DNA of 64,000 bases from Acinetobacter lwoffii (GCF_019343495.1 NZ_CP072549.1:1612001-1676000); one strand, 5' to 3'. Positions 34,087-44,379 are shown, counted from the first letter of the stretch. Numbers and translations: made by a program. The notes: generated from the sequence alone by a model not told the origin.

Positions 34087-34118
34087 AAAAAAATCAGAGC
34101 CATGGGGCTCTGATTTTT
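34087..34118 (-). terminator. Terminator after secA
   Basis: AAAATCAGAGCC-CCAT-GGCTCTGATTTT stem with seven T on the minus strand. Confidence 0.9.
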
Positions 34119-34126
34119 AATAGCGT

Positions 34127-36853
34127 TTAGATCTTGCCATGACACTGTTTGTATTTCAGACCTGAACCACATGGACAAGGCGCATTACGACTTGCCGGTG
34201 CTTCAAAGACTGGTGCTACAGGATTCGCCTGAGCATTTTGCTCGGTCGTCACCTCATGTTCACCTGCCAGCAAGCCGTCAAACTCTTCATGAGATAACTG
34301 CAAACGCATTGCCTCAGCCTGTGCCTGCTGCTGTGCTTCCATTTCCGCTAGCTCTTCAGGGGTCGGTACGTGAATGCGCGACAGATCTGTCACGACATCG
34401 GATTTGATCGTACCGAGCATATTTACAAACAGGTTATAAGCTTCTTTTTTGTATTCCTGCTCTGGATTCTTCTGCGCATAACCACGCAAATGAATGCCCT
34501 GACGCAAGTAATCCATAGCCGCCAGATGCTCTTTCCAATGACGGTCCAGAGAATTCAGCATAAAGTGACGTTCAAGCGAAGCTGCAGATTCCTCACCCAT
34601 TTGTTCACGACGTGAACGGTAGCGATTCAGCACTTCATCGGTAATGCGCACCACCAAAGCTTCTTCATCCAGACGACGGTCCTGTTCCAGCCATTGTCCG
34701 ATAGGAAGATCCATCGAAAGATCCTCACGCAGCGCCAGTTCCAGACCTTCAATATCCCACTGGTCATGAATCGATTCAGGTGGAATATAGTTGGCGATTA
34801 CACCTTGCATCACTTCACGGATCATTTCTTCAATATAATCCTGCAGTGAATTTTCTGCCAGAATGTCATCACGCTGACTATAAATGATCTTACGCTGTTC
34901 GTTATTGACGTCATCGTATTTCAGCAAGTTCTTACGAATATCGAAGTTACGTGCTTCCACTTTACGCTGCGCATTTTCAATCGAACGAGACACCATTTTG
35001 TGCTCAATCGCTTCATCTTCCTGCAAGCCCATGGCACGCATCATTCCAACCACGCGATCACCGGCGAAAATACGCATCAAGTCATCTTCAAGTGACAGAT
35101 AGAAACGCGACACACCTGGGTCACCCTGACGACCGGCACGGCCACGCAGCTGATTATCGATACGGCGTGATTCATGACGCTCGGAACCGATAATATGCAA
35201 ACCGCCAGAATCCAGCACGGCCTGGTGATTAACATCCCATTCTGCTTTCAGACGCGTTTCATCTTCAGGAGTCGGGTTTTCAATTTTAGCCAGCAACGCC
35301 TTCCAGTTACCACCGAGCAAAATATCGGTACCACGACCGGCCATGTTGGTGGCAATCGTCACTGCACGTGGTGCACCGGCCTGCGCAATAATATCGGCTT
35401 CACGTTCGTGCTGTTTGGCATTCAGTACTTCATGCTGGATACCTGCAGCTTTTAGCTTATCCGACAGGATCTCAGAAGCTTCAATGGTGGCTGTACCAAT
35501 CAAAATTGGTGCAACACCAGATTCATGTACACGCTGAATTTCTTGAATAATCGCGTTATATTTCCCTTCACGATTTAAGTAAATTAAATCGTTATGGTCT
35601 TGACGAATCATTGGACGGTGGGTCGGAATCAGCACCACATCCAGACCATAAATTTCTTTCATTTCCGCTGCTTCAGTATCAGCAGTACCGGTCATACCGG
35701 ACAGTTTCTTATACAAACGGAAATAGTTCTGGAAGGTTGTGGTTGCCAGTGTCTGGTTTTCTGGTTGGATTTCCAGACCTTCTTTGGCTTCTACGGCTTG
35801 ATGCAAACCTTCAGACCAGCGACGTCCCGGCATGGTACGACCGGTATTTTCATCGACAATAATCACTTCACCATCATTGATGATGTATTGCACATTGCGT
35901 TGATAGAGATAATGCGCACGGATCGCTGCAGTGACATGATGCAACAGGTTCAGGTTCGACGCTGAATACAAGCTCTCGCCTTCTGCCAACAAGCCCATTT
36001 CAATCAGTTCACTTTCAATGGTTTCAAAACCCACTTCAGTAATTTCAACTGAACGCTGTTTTTCATCAATCCAGAAGTGACCGCCATCCGGCACTTTCTC
36101 TTCTTTCTGTGCCTGTAATTTTGGTGGAATATTATTGATGGCTGCATAAAGCTGTGAAGAATCTTCACTTTGACCGGAAATAATCAACGGGGTACGCGCT
36201 TCATCAATCAGGATCGAATCGACCTCATCGATAATGGCATAGGTCAAACCACGCTGCTTTTTCTCAGCCAGCGAGAACACCATGTTGTCACGCAGGTAAT
36301 CAAAGCCGAATTCGTTATTGGTACCATACGTAATGTCGGCACGATAAGCTTCCGCTTTTTCCATCGGATTTTGCATGGAATAAATAATGCCGATGCTTAA
36401 ACCCAAAAACTCGAATAATGGACGGTTTAACTCGGCATCACGTTGCGCCAGGTAATCGTTCACGGTAATGACATGTACACCTTGGCCACTGATAGCATTC
36501 AGATAACAGGCCAAAGTACCCATCAGGGTTTTACCTTCACCGGTACGCATTTCTGCGATTTTGCCTTCGTGCAAGGTAATACCACCGATCAGCTGCACGT
36601 CATAATGACGCATGCCCATCACCCGCTTTGCGGCTTCACGACAGACTGCAAATGCTTCAGGCAGTAATTTATCGAGGGTTTCACCCTTATTATATCGTTG
36701 TTTGAATTCTTCAGTTTTTGCAGATAAGTCTGCATCGCTCAGGGTAGATATCGTCGGCTCGAGCACATTAATCTTGTCTACGATTTTACGCATGCGTTTG
36801 AGTTCGCGCTCATTTTTGGTACCGAAGATTCCTCCGATCAGACTTGCCAACAT
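34127..36853 (-). CDS. secA: Preprotein translocase ATPase SecA
   Basis: Motor of Sec-dependent protein export, working with SecYEG and SecB. All expected parts are present: Walker [34 protein letters not shown], the helicase-type segments [15 protein letters not shown] and [10 protein letters not shown], and the C-terminal zinc-binding tail [13 protein letters not shown] that contacts SecB and ribosomes. The length of 908 residues is normal. The ATG at 36853 is standard. It is a single-gene unit ending in a terminator. secD, secF and yajC of the same pathway lie 20 kb away. Confidence 0.98.
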   Translation of the reverse strand: MLASLIGGIFGTKNERELKRMRKIVDKINVLEPTISTLSDADLSAKTEEFKQRYNKGETLDKLLPEAFAVCREAAKRVMGMRHYDVQLIGGITLHEGKIAEMRTGEGKTLMGTLACYLNAISGQGVHVITVNDYLAQRDAELNRPLFEFLGLSIGIIYSMQNPMEKAEAYRADITYGTNNEFGFDYLRDNMVFSLAEKKQRGLTYAIIDEVDSILIDEARTPLIISGQSEDSSQLYAAINNIPPKLQAQKEEKVPDGGHFWIDEKQRSVEITEVGFETIESELIEMGLLAEGESLYSASNLNLLHHVTAAIRAHYLYQRNVQYIINDGEVIIVDENTGRTMPGRRWSEGLHQAVEAKEGLEIQPENQTLATTTFQNYFRLYKKLSGMTGTADTEAAEMKEIYGLDVVLIPTHRPMIRQDHNDLIYLNREGKYNAIIQEIQRVHESGVAPILIGTATIEASEILSDKLKAAGIQHEVLNAKQHEREADIIAQAGAPRAVTIATNMAGRGTDILLGGNWKALLAKIENPTPEDETRLKAEWDVNHQAVLDSGGLHIIGSERHESRRIDNQLRGRAGRQGDPGVSRFYLSLEDDLMRIFAGDRVVGMMRAMGLQEDEAIEHKMVSRSIENAQRKVEARNFDIRKNLLKYDDVNNEQRKIIYSQRDDILAENSLQDYIEEMIREVMQGVIANYIPPESIHDQWDIEGLELALREDLSMDLPIGQWLEQDRRLDEEALVVRITDEVLNRYRSRREQMGEESAASLERHFMLNSLDRHWKEHLAAMDYLRQGIHLRGYAQKNPEQEYKKEAYNLFVNMLGTIKSDVVTDLSRIHVPTPEELAEMEAQQQAQAEAMRLQLSHEEFDGLLAGEHEVTTEQNAQANPVAPVFEAPASRNAPCPCGSGLKYKQCHGKI

Positions 36854-37185
36854 GAATAGACTCTCTAAATCTTGCTTGTCAAATGAATATGTTCTTAGTC
36901 GTTATTATGGTGCTAGAAATTTGAACTACAAGGGTTTTGCTGTAAAACCGCTAAAAAAATCTGATCCTTAGTTCTAGCCCTAAGATCTAAGGCAAAGTAA
37001 TGTAGCAAATTTTCCCTGTGCAACATAGTCAATTAAGTGACTGATTTTTGCGCTTCTGGATAGATGGATATACCACTTATGCAATTTAATCATAAAGAAA
37101 GCAAAAAACACTATTTTTAATCATAAAAAATTTGGTTCATATTAAATCCTATCTCGACATTAAAAGACCAATTGAGGCTAAAAAG
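36854..37185. other. Divergent intergenic region between secA and the peroxiredoxin gene
   Basis: No gene is apparent. A possible secA promoter lies near 36910-36940 (minus strand TTGTAG and CATAAT, 16-base spacer). A/T-rich sequence precedes the peroxiredoxin start, with GAGG about 9 bases before its ATG. Confidence 0.4.
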
Positions 37186-37827
37186 ATGAGTTTACGTTTA
37201 GGCGATACCGCACCGAATTTTGAACAACAATCCAGTGAAGGCCTGATTAATTTTTATGATTTTCTGGGTGATAGCTGGGGCATTTTATTTTCACACCCTG
37301 CCGACTATACACCGGTATGTACGACTGAACTTGGCTATACCGCAAAACTGAAAGATGAGTTTGCAAAACGTGGTGTTAAAGCGATTGCCTTGTCAGTTGA
37401 TGATGTGGAGTCGCATCATGGCTGGATTAAAGATATTAATGAAACCCAGAACGCCACGGTGAATTTCCCGATCATTGCCGATCAGGATCGTAAAGTTTCC
37501 GAGCTATATGACTTTATTCATCCAAATGCCAGCGAAACGCTAACAGTTCGTTCTTTAGTGGTCGTTGATCCCAATAAAAAAGTCCGTTTGATTATTACTT
37601 ATCCTGCATCGACCGGCCGTAATTTCCATGAAATCTTGCGTGTGGTGGACTCCCTGCAACTCACCGATAGCCATAAAGTAGCAACGCCTGCGAACTGGCA
37701 GCATGGCGATGATGTGGTGATTGTTCCCTCACTGAAAGATGAAGAAGAAATCAAGCAACGTTTTCCAAAAGGTTATACCGCGGTTAAACCTTATTTACGC
37801 CTCACGCCCCATCCTGAGCAAAATTAA
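37186..37827 (+). CDS. 1-Cys peroxiredoxin (Prx6-type)
   Basis: Thiol peroxidase that reduces hydrogen and organic peroxides. The peroxidatic cysteine lies in HPADYTPVCTTELGYTAKL, the PxxxTxxC active-site motif of the Prx6 group; the C-terminal arm (PANWQHGDDVVIVPSL) is also typical, and no resolving cysteine is evident. The 213-residue length from ATG 37186 (MSLRLGDTAPNFEQ) matches the family; GAGG lies 9 bases upstream. Its stop codon is within a long palindrome that may act as a terminator. Confidence 0.92.
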   Translation: MSLRLGDTAPNFEQQSSEGLINFYDFLGDSWGILFSHPADYTPVCTTELGYTAKLKDEFAKRGVKAIALSVDDVESHHGWIKDINETQNATVNFPIIADQDRKVSELYDFIHPNASETLTVRSLVVVDPNKKVRLIITYPASTGRNFHEILRVVDSLQLTDSHKVATPANWQHGDDVVIVPSLKDEEEIKQRFPKGYTAVKPYLRLTPHPEQN

Positions 37828-37849
37828 AAGGACTCCTTTTTAATTTTGC
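37818..37849. terminator. Long palindrome spanning the peroxiredoxin stop codon
   Basis: GCAAAATTAAAAGGA and TCCTTTTTAATTTTGC are near-perfect inverted repeats with a one-base loop. The right arm contains only five T, so termination may be partial. Confidence 0.5.
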
Positions 37850-37869
37850 GAAAGACAAGCAAAGTAAAG

Positions 37870-37974
37870 GATAAGAGAAACTCTATTTTCCACATTTTAT
37901 GCTTTATCGAATACGACATTGACGTGCCACGGATTCGATTTGTTGATACAGCCTGTCTTCGGATAGGCTTTTTT
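37870..37974 (+). ncRNA. Candidate small RNA or structured 3' UTR
   Basis: In the 208-base gap after the peroxiredoxin gene a perfect 7-bp stem (ATCGAAT 37906-37912 with ATTCGAT 37933-37939) is followed by a classic terminator with a TTCG loop at 37950-37974. No ORF fits. Either an independent small RNA or the 3' end of the peroxiredoxin message; the 5' end is a guess. Confidence 0.3.
37950..37974 (+). terminator. Intrinsic terminator with UUCG tetraloop
   Basis: AGCCTGTC-TTCG-GATAGGCT (one G-U pair) followed by six T. Confidence 0.85.
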
Positions 37975-38035
37975 ATATTCAAAATCTCGTATTCACTTTA
38001 AACTTGAAATAACAAAAACAACATCTACGCTCTGT

Positions 38036-38644
38036 ATGAAAATCTGCATATTTCCAATTCTCATGAGTGGCTACCTCCTAACCACAGGTTGCATGACTAC
38101 GCCCGCCCTGCCTGAGCAGCAACGTCCTCAGCATTGGGGACAGCCCATTCATCAGAATCATAATTTTCATCAAATCAGCAATTTTGTCTATCGTAGTGAG
38201 CAGCCTTCAACTGAACTCATTCCTTTATTAAAAAAGCATCAAATCGATGTAGTTATTAATTTACGTTCACGGGATCAAGACAGCTTTGTTTTGAGCAATG
38301 AAAACTTTCAGCTACATCATGTACCCATACATACCTGGGCAATTGATCGGGAAGATTTATTGAAAATTATGCTACTGATTCAGCAAGCACAACAAAATCA
38401 CCAGAAGGTGCTCTTGCATTGTTATCACGGTTCAGACCGAACTGGTGCAAGTGTCGCCATGTACCGGATTATTTTTGAACATTGGCCGATTGAGCAGGCA
38501 CTACAGGAAATGAAACATGGCGGATATGGTTTTCATGCCATTTGGCACAATATTGAAAATTTATTTACCCCTGAAAATGTAAAATGGATTCGCGAGCAAC
38601 TCACGAATCCATCTACAGAAACTTTGGTTAATGCAAAGAATTAA
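38036..38644 (+). CDS. Dual-specificity/tyrosine phosphatase-like lipoprotein
   Basis: A 202-residue protein with a lipoprotein signal (lipobox LTTGC, Cys19), so probably periplasmic and membrane-anchored. The phosphatase P-loop is HCYHGSDRTGASVAMY, the HCX5R signature of cysteine-dependent phosphatases, with a candidate general-acid region around VPIHTWAIDRED. The group includes bacterial DSP-like and phytase-like enzymes, so the substrate could be a phosphoprotein, inositol phosphate or lipid phosphate. Its stop overlaps that of the convergent SPOR gene by four bases. Function is not known. Confidence 0.82.
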   Translation: MKICIFPILMSGYLLTTGCMTTPALPEQQRPQHWGQPIHQNHNFHQISNFVYRSEQPSTELIPLLKKHQIDVVINLRSRDQDSFVLSNENFQLHHVPIHTWAIDREDLLKIMLLIQQAQQNHQKVLLHCYHGSDRTGASVAMYRIIFEHWPIEQALQEMKHGGYGFHAIWHNIENLFTPENVKWIREQLTNPSTETLVNAKN

Positions 38645-39684
38645 CGCTTATCTAGCGGCACCCAATCGTTCACCCAAGCTGATTTCATATTCAGGCTGGC
38701 ATCAGACGCAATTTTCTTACGAAGTGCATCTGCAGTCTCACGGTCTTTGGACGGACCCACCATGATACGTACACCTTTAGACGTTGAGCTTTTGGTTACT
38801 TTATAACCTTTGGCACGCAGTTTGGCTGCTACAGCATCTGCATTGGCTTCATTCGCTGCCAGTGCCACCTGCACCATCCATTGCTTGTCCTCTTCACCTT
38901 CCAGTAACTTACGCGCCTGTTCAGCTTCTGCTTTCTTCTTGGCTTCTTCGGCTGCAGCCTTTTTCTTAGCTTCTTCAGCTTTACGCTTTTCGTCGGCCTT
39001 ACGTTTTTCTTCGGCTGCTTTACGTTCAGCTTCTTTCTTTTCAGCCGCTTTACGCTCTTCCTCGGTTTTACGTTTTGCTTCAGCCGCCTTACGTTCTGCT
39101 TCGGCTTTTTGCTGTTGCTCTAACTTGCGTTTTTCTTCAGCAGCTTTACTTTCAGCAGCTTTACGCTCTGCTTCTTTCTTGGCTGCATCAGTAGAACTAT
39201 TGGCTTTTTGTTGGTCCAGCTGCTGCTGGGCTAACTTTTTTTCTTGCACCGCTTTTTCTTCAGCCAGACGTTTCTGCTTGGCCTGTTCGTCTTCAACCAG
39301 TTCTGGCGGAATATTATCGGAACTTTGCTGTCCCAGGCGGTGTGCATTCAGGGCAGCATATTCTTCAGCCGCTTTACGCGCAGCATCTGCTTCAGCCTGC
39401 TGTTGCATCGCTAAAAATTCGGCTGCACGTGCTTCCTGCTCTGCAACCGATTTTTCCCGGTCACGACGTTGCTGTTCAAGTAAACGCTTTTCTGTTTCCA
39501 CATCGACCGTCAAAGAACCGAGCGAATGATTGCCTGTCTCTTTATTTTCAACTTCCGCAGCCTGTGCCGGATTTTGCTGACGGTCCTGATTGATTTCATC
39601 TTGGCCTTTCAGGAGTAATGCTGCCAATAAAACACCACCACCGAGTAAAACAACACCGCCCATCCAGCGCTGTTTGTTATTCAT
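38641..39684 (-). CDS. SPOR-domain protein with long charged coiled coil
   Basis: A 347-residue inner-membrane protein: short cytoplasmic start (MNNKQRW), one transmembrane helix (MGGVVLLGGGVLLAALLL), about 200 residues of Ala/Lys/Glu-rich repeats likely forming a long coiled coil in the periplasm, and a C-terminal SPOR domain (from WMVQVALAANEANADAVAAK) that binds denuded septal glycan strands. It is probably the DedD-like division protein of this cluster, since dedD follows folC in many gammaproteobacteria. ATG 39684 overlaps the folC stop (ATGA) and has GGAAG at good spacing; an ATG two codons upstream is the alternative. Confidence 0.85.
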   Translation of the reverse strand: MNNKQRWMGGVVLLGGGVLLAALLLKGQDEINQDRQQNPAQAAEVENKETGNHSLGSLTVDVETEKRLLEQQRRDREKSVAEQEARAAEFLAMQQQAEADAARKAAEEYAALNAHRLGQQSSDNIPPELVEDEQAKQKRLAEEKAVQEKKLAQQQLDQQKANSSTDAAKKEAERKAAESKAAEEKRKLEQQQKAEAERKAAEAKRKTEEERKAAEKKEAERKAAEEKRKADEKRKAEEAKKKAAAEEAKKKAEAEQARKLLEGEEDKQWMVQVALAANEANADAVAAKLRAKGYKVTKSSTSKGVRIMVGPSKDRETADALRKKIASDASLNMKSAWVNDWVPLDKR

Positions 39685-40964
39685 TGACATTCTTCCAAAT
39701 ACTCCCATACCGCTTCTAAGGTATGAAATGATCCACATACCAAAATCAGCTGATTATTATCTGTTTGATCCAGTGCTGATTTAAAAGCTAATTTTACATT
39801 GTCAAATTGTTCTACCGCCTCACCGTTTAAAGCATCAGCCAAAACTGTGACCTCTGCCGCACGTGGGACGAATAATGGTGCAATTTTCCACAATTGAACC
39901 GTGTCTTTCAATAACTTGACGACAGAATTTATATCTTTATCTGCCAGCATTGAAAATACACAAATAACTTCATTATATTTTTGATTGTAATTTAAATAAT
40001 CTCGTAATTGTTTCAGTAGAAATTCGACCCCATGCGGGTTGTGTCCTGCATCAAAAATCACGGTTTTATTCTGGATTTGACGGATTTCAAACCGTCCCGG
40101 CAATTTTGCCGTTTGAATGCCTTGTGCAATTGCCTGCTGGCTGACGTTTAATCCGCTCAGCAGAATGGCGGCCACGGCGGTAGAAATATTATCCAGTGCC
40201 AGCGAACCTGTTGGGAGTTTTAAGGTCGTACCCGATGAAGCAAAAGCCCAGCTTTGGCCATCTTCAAAGGCTTTATAGAAATAATCACGGTTGATTGCAT
40301 ACAAAGATGCATTACATTCTTGAGCTTTATTTAGAATGGCTTGCGGGATCTGTTGCTGTCCACCAAACACGACTGGAATATCCGGGCGAATAATTCCGGC
40401 CTTTTCAAAAGCAATTTTCTCGATGGTGTCACCAAGCCAGTCAGTATGATCCAGACCAATATTGGTAATCACCGCAACATCCGGATTGACCACATTGACC
40501 ACATCCAGACGGCCGCCTAAACCAACTTCCAGCACCCAGACATCACAGCACTGATCTTTAAAAATCACAAAAGCAGCCAGTGTGGTGGCTTCAAAGAAAG
40601 ACAGGCTCAAACCGCATTCGCGACGAGCCCGATCGACCTGAACAAAAGCATCAATGAGCAACTGATCTTCCACTTCAATGCCGCGTAATTTCACTCGTTC
40701 ATTGAAACGGTACACGTGTGGAGACTGATATAATCCGACCTTGAAGCCTTGTGCATTCAAGATCGCGGCCAGCGTAGTGGTGGTTGAACCCTTACCATTG
40801 GTTCCTGCCACCGTCAGCACTTTGGCTTCCGGACATGTTACTCCCAGCTTTTCAGCCACAGGAATAACCCGTTCCAGACCTAAATCAATACCCGTAACGT
40901 GAACATGGCTCCAATAATCGAGCCATGTATTTAAAGAATCTGTTGCTAAGGGTGCTGTGTTCAA
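39681..40964 (-). CDS. folC: Bifunctional dihydrofolate synthase / folylpolyglutamate synthase
   Basis: Adds glutamate to dihydropteroate and then to tetrahydrofolate. The ATP-binding P-loop is VAGTNGKGSTTTTLAAIL; the Mur-ligase-like region includes TNIGLDHTDWLGDTIEKIA and DAGHNPHGVEFL. The 427-residue length is normal. It overlaps accD by four bases (ATGA) and the SPOR gene by four bases, so trpA-accD-folC-SPOR is one coupled operon. Confidence 0.95.
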   Translation of the reverse strand: MNTAPLATDSLNTWLDYWSHVHVTGIDLGLERVIPVAEKLGVTCPEAKVLTVAGTNGKGSTTTTLAAILNAQGFKVGLYQSPHVYRFNERVKLRGIEVEDQLLIDAFVQVDRARRECGLSLSFFEATTLAAFVIFKDQCCDVWVLEVGLGGRLDVVNVVNPDVAVITNIGLDHTDWLGDTIEKIAFEKAGIIRPDIPVVFGGQQQIPQAILNKAQECNASLYAINRDYFYKAFEDGQSWAFASSGTTLKLPTGSLALDNISTAVAAILLSGLNVSQQAIAQGIQTAKLPGRFEIRQIQNKTVIFDAGHNPHGVEFLLKQLRDYLNYNQKYNEVICVFSMLADKDINSVVKLLKDTVQLWKIAPLFVPRAAEVTVLADALNGEAVEQFDNVKLAFKSALDQTDNNQLILVCGSFHTLEAVWEYLEECQ

Positions 40965-41857
40965 TGCAAATTCATCAACTTCGTAACGATACGATAAACT
41001 GTATCACGTAATGCATGACGGTGAACAATCTGATCGATTACCCCATGATCAAGCAAATATTCCGCGCGCTGGAACGGTTCTTCCAGTTTTTCACGTACAG
41101 TCTGTTCGATCACACGTTTACCGGCAAAGCCAATCATCGCTTTCGGTTCAGCAATATGTACATCACCCAGCATTGCCAATGATGCGGTCACACCGCCGTA
41201 CACTGGATGAGTCAGTACCACGACATAAGGCAGACCTGCTTCTTTTAAACGCTGGATCGCAGCCGAAGTACGCGCCATTTGCATCAGGGACAACATGCCT
41301 TCCTGCATACGAGCACCACCCGAAGCAGCAAAACAGATCAAAGGTTGACGAGCTTCAATCGCATGTTCTGCAGCCTGAACAAAGCGGTCACCGACCACTG
41401 TGCCCATAGAACCGCCCATGAAGTCGAACTCAAACGCACAGGCAATCATCGGTACGCCTTTCAGCAAACCCTGAATTACCACCAGTGCTTCAGTTTCACC
41501 GGTTTTCTTTTGCGCTTCAGCCATACGGTCTGGATAGGCTTTACTATCGACAAATTTCAGGGGATCTTTGGCTATAAATTCCTGACCCAATTCTGTTTGT
41601 ACCTGATCAAAGAACCAGTTCAGACGTTCACGGGCTTTCATACGCAAATGTTCATCACATTGCGGACAGACATAGGCATTAAATGACATGGCAGTACGGG
41701 TCACCAATGCATGACATTCAGGACACTCAATCGTAGGCTCGGTAAATGTCGCTTTATATGCCGTTTGCTCATCGGGTACCTGAATGCCCGGAACAGTACG
41801 CTCCGTCCATGGGGTCGATGGGCTCAGAATTTTGCCTGATTTCACTTGTTGACTCAT
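40961..41857 (-). CDS. accD: Acetyl-CoA carboxylase carboxyltransferase subunit beta
   Basis: With AccA it transfers the carboxyl group from biotin to acetyl-CoA, making malonyl-CoA for fatty acid synthesis. The N-terminal four-cysteine zinc ribbon is intact (CPECH and CPQCDEH), followed by the crotonase-like domain with FDFMGGSMGTVVGDRF and SGGARMQEGMLSLMQMA. 298 residues, normal length. Overlaps trpA by four bases at its start and folC by four at its end. Confidence 0.97.
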   Translation of the reverse strand: MSQQVKSGKILSPSTPWTERTVPGIQVPDEQTAYKATFTEPTIECPECHALVTRTAMSFNAYVCPQCDEHLRMKARERLNWFFDQVQTELGQEFIAKDPLKFVDSKAYPDRMAEAQKKTGETEALVVIQGLLKGVPMIACAFEFDFMGGSMGTVVGDRFVQAAEHAIEARQPLICFAASGGARMQEGMLSLMQMARTSAAIQRLKEAGLPYVVVLTHPVYGGVTASLAMLGDVHIAEPKAMIGFAGKRVIEQTVREKLEEPFQRAEYLLDHGVIDQIVHRHALRDTVYRIVTKLMNLH

Positions 41858-42657
41858 ACTAACTCATCGAGCGCTGCTCGAAGCTCCTTGACTTTATTCA
41901 CCGTCGCAATAACGGCTTGTTCTGGTGCGAGCGTTGCAAACTGCTTTACAAACGCACTACCCACAATAACTGCATCGGCAGCAACACCCATCGCTTTCGC
42001 AGATGCAGCATCACTGATACCGAAACCTACGCCTACAGGAACATCAGTCACAGCTTTAATCTTTTGAATGCGTGCAGCGGCTTCAGAAACATCTAAAGTT
42101 GCTGCACCGGTCACGCCTTTCAGTGACACATAGTAAATAAAGCCGCTGGCCTGTTTTGCTACATGTTGAATACGTGCATCGGTTGAAGTGGGTGCCAGCA
42201 GGAAAATCTGATCCATGTCATATTTTTCCAGTACTTCACCCAGACTTTTTGCTTCTTCTGGTGGCAAGTCCACCAGCAACACACCGTCTACTCCACATTC
42301 ATAGGCATAAGCCACAAACTTTTCATAGCCAATTACTTCAACCGGATTCAGATAACCCATCAGCACCACTGGTGTTTCGCGATCTTTCAAGCGAAATTCT
42401 TTCACCATGTGCAGGGCATCCAGGGTATTGGTTCCACCTGCCAGAGCACGTTCAGCAGCTAGTGCAATCACTGGCCCATCTGCCATCGGGTCCGAGAAAG
42501 GAAGTCCCAGCTCAATCACGTCGACACCCGCTTCCACCATCTCATGCAGCAAAGGCACTGTGACTTCTGGATGCGGATCACCCGCCATGACATAAGAAAC
42601 TAAAGCTTTACGCTGTTGAGATTTAAGTTGTCCAAATCGTGTGGCTAAACGTGACAT
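41854..42657 (-). CDS. trpA: Tryptophan synthase alpha subunit
   Basis: Splits indole-3-glycerol phosphate to indole, which passes to TrpB. Conserved catalytic regions are ELGLPFSDPMADGPVI (Glu and Asp acid/base residues nearby), LMGYLNPVEVIGYEKF and LVDLPPEE; the phosphate-binding loop VGFGISDA is present. 267 residues. It is the first gene of the trpA-accD-folC-SPOR operon; trpB and trpF are expected upstream in some genomes but are not here. Confidence 0.95.
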   Translation of the reverse strand: MSRLATRFGQLKSQQRKALVSYVMAGDPHPEVTVPLLHEMVEAGVDVIELGLPFSDPMADGPVIALAAERALAGGTNTLDALHMVKEFRLKDRETPVVLMGYLNPVEVIGYEKFVAYAYECGVDGVLLVDLPPEEAKSLGEVLEKYDMDQIFLLAPTSTDARIQHVAKQASGFIYYVSLKGVTGAATLDVSEAAARIQKIKAVTDVPVGVGFGISDAASAKAMGVAADAVIVGSAFVKQFATLAPEQAVIATVNKVKELRAALDELV

Positions 42658-43022
42658 AGAGAGGTATTTTCCTTAACGTGTTTCAAACTTGAGGCATTGA
42701 CTATGTAGAAATACAAGACATCGCATTGTAACGCTATTTTTTGTCCAATGAACAGTCTGCGATACCGACCTCGAGTACTTCATTTCCTGTGCGAAGATTT
42801 CAAAACAATTCGGAAGGGTCTATTTACGATTATTTTGATTTTTTTCACAATGATCAAAGATGCCTAATTTTGCTCTTACCTAAAATCCTGAATATTTAGA
42901 TAAACTTATTTTTATCATATAAAAATTAATAAAAATGCAGATGTTAGCGCATTCATTTAAAGTTTTCTGAAATAGCAAAACCTGCTTTATACTAGTCCTA
43001 TTCTCTTACTTTTTTATCTCCT
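42658..43022. other. Divergent intergenic region between trpA and the NhaC-type antiporter
   Basis: 365 bases with no convincing gene. A -10-like TATACT occurs at about 42990 upstream of the antiporter start, with a weak -35; the rest is A/T-rich. No terminator or riboswitch was recognised. Confidence 0.4.
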
Positions 43023-44357
43023 ATGCAGACTGATTCTGAGGCTACAGTGCAGGCACGCGCCATTGCACTGCTGCCGCTTATTGTATTTTTAACCATATTT
43101 TTGGGTAGCGGGATCTATCATTCCCTGATCGGAACCGAGTTCGCGTTCTATCAGGTGAAAGCGCCTGTGGCTGCCCTGCCTGCGATTATCTTGGCTGCAT
43201 TAGTGTATCGCGGCAAACTCAACCAGGGCATTGAGGAATTCCTCAGAGGTGCCAGTCATCCGAACTTAATCCTGATGTTTATGGTGTTTATGCTGGCAGG
43301 TGCTTTTGCCAGCGTCAGTAGCACCATTGGCAGTGTGGATGCCACCGTGCAAATGGGCCTGTCGGTGATTCCACCCACATTTATTCTGCCGATGTTATTT
43401 GTGATCTCGGCCTTTATTGCTACGGCGATGGGTACCTCTATGGGCACCATTGCAGCCTGTGCGCCGATCGCTTTTGGATTTGCCGAGGTCACCGAGATCA
43501 ATGTAGTTTATGCGGTTGGTGCGGTCGTTGGTGGTGCCATGTTCGGTGACAACCTTTCAATGATCTCGGATACCACCATTGCTGCAACGACCAGTCAGGG
43601 CGTACAACTGCGTGACAAATTCAGAGTCAATGTCTGGATTGCGGTTCCAGCCTCAATCGTGACTATTTTGATTTACGTGTTGAGTAGCGGTAGTAGCAAT
43701 GCAGTGGAATACAGGGACTTCAACTGGCTTCTGGTCTTACCTTATATCGCCGTATTTATTTTAGCCTTTAGCCGTTTACACGTTCTGGCTGTGCTGAGCA
43801 TTGGGGTGTTACTTTCCGGCTTGTTTGGCCTGTTTGCCACAGCTGAATTTGATCTGCTCAAACTGAATACTTCAATTTATGACGGCTTTGTCGGCATGTT
43901 TGAAGTGGCGTTATTGTCGATGTTCCTGGGTGGCCTGTCGGCGATCATGCAGCGTGAAGGCGGTTTACGCTGGCTGATCGAGCGTATTTATAGCCTGACC
44001 CGTCTGTTTAAAGTTGGGAAGCAACGTGCCGGCGAAATCGGGATTAGTTTTCTGGTGGTGTTTTCGAATATCTTTGTGGCCAATAATACCGTGGCGATTA
44101 TTCTGTCTGGTGATATGGCACGTGAAGTTGCCAAAGAATACGGCGTAGATCCTAAGCGTTCTGCGGCACTGATGGATATTTTCTCCTGTGTGGTACAAGG
44201 GTTGATTCCCTATGGCGCACAGTTACTACTGGCCTGTTCCATTGCAAAAATCTCACCGGTTGAACTGATTGGTGGTGTGTACTATTGCTGGATTCTGGCC
44301 ATTTTTGCGATTGCGGCGATTGCGTTTAGATTCCCTCAAATCAAAGCCAACGCTTAA
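43023..44357 (+). CDS. Na+/H+ antiporter, NhaC family
   Basis: A 444-residue inner-membrane protein with about eleven or twelve hydrophobic segments. The NhaC-family core is recognisable from ATAMGTSMGTIAACAPIAFG, GGAMFGDNLSMISDTTIAA and the late segment SNIFVANNTVAIILSGDMA. Expected to exchange sodium (or possibly an organic cation or amino acid) for protons; family members have varied substrates, so the exact ion is not certain. Stands alone, divergent from trpA and convergent with the AraC regulator. No strong ribosome-binding site is visible before the ATG. Confidence 0.88.
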   Translation: MQTDSEATVQARAIALLPLIVFLTIFLGSGIYHSLIGTEFAFYQVKAPVAALPAIILAALVYRGKLNQGIEEFLRGASHPNLILMFMVFMLAGAFASVSSTIGSVDATVQMGLSVIPPTFILPMLFVISAFIATAMGTSMGTIAACAPIAFGFAEVTEINVVYAVGAVVGGAMFGDNLSMISDTTIAATTSQGVQLRDKFRVNVWIAVPASIVTILIYVLSSGSSNAVEYRDFNWLLVLPYIAVFILAFSRLHVLAVLSIGVLLSGLFGLFATAEFDLLKLNTSIYDGFVGMFEVALLSMFLGGLSAIMQREGGLRWLIERIYSLTRLFKVGKQRAGEIGISFLVVFSNIFVANNTVAIILSGDMAREVAKEYGVDPKRSAALMDIFSCVVQGLIPYGAQLLLACSIAKISPVELIGGVYYCWILAIFAIAAIAFRFPQIKANA

Positions 44358-44379
44358 CCTCACCATTTTCTTCAAATAA

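Noticed and set aside
34171..36971. Many plus-strand ORFs opposite secA
   Set aside because: They are shadows of the 908-residue secA gene, whose motifs are intact throughout.
38810..39529. A 239-codon plus-strand ORF rich in Ser and Ala
   Set aside because: It is antisense to the Ala/Lys/Glu coiled coil of the SPOR protein; the biased repeat keeps the opposite frame open.
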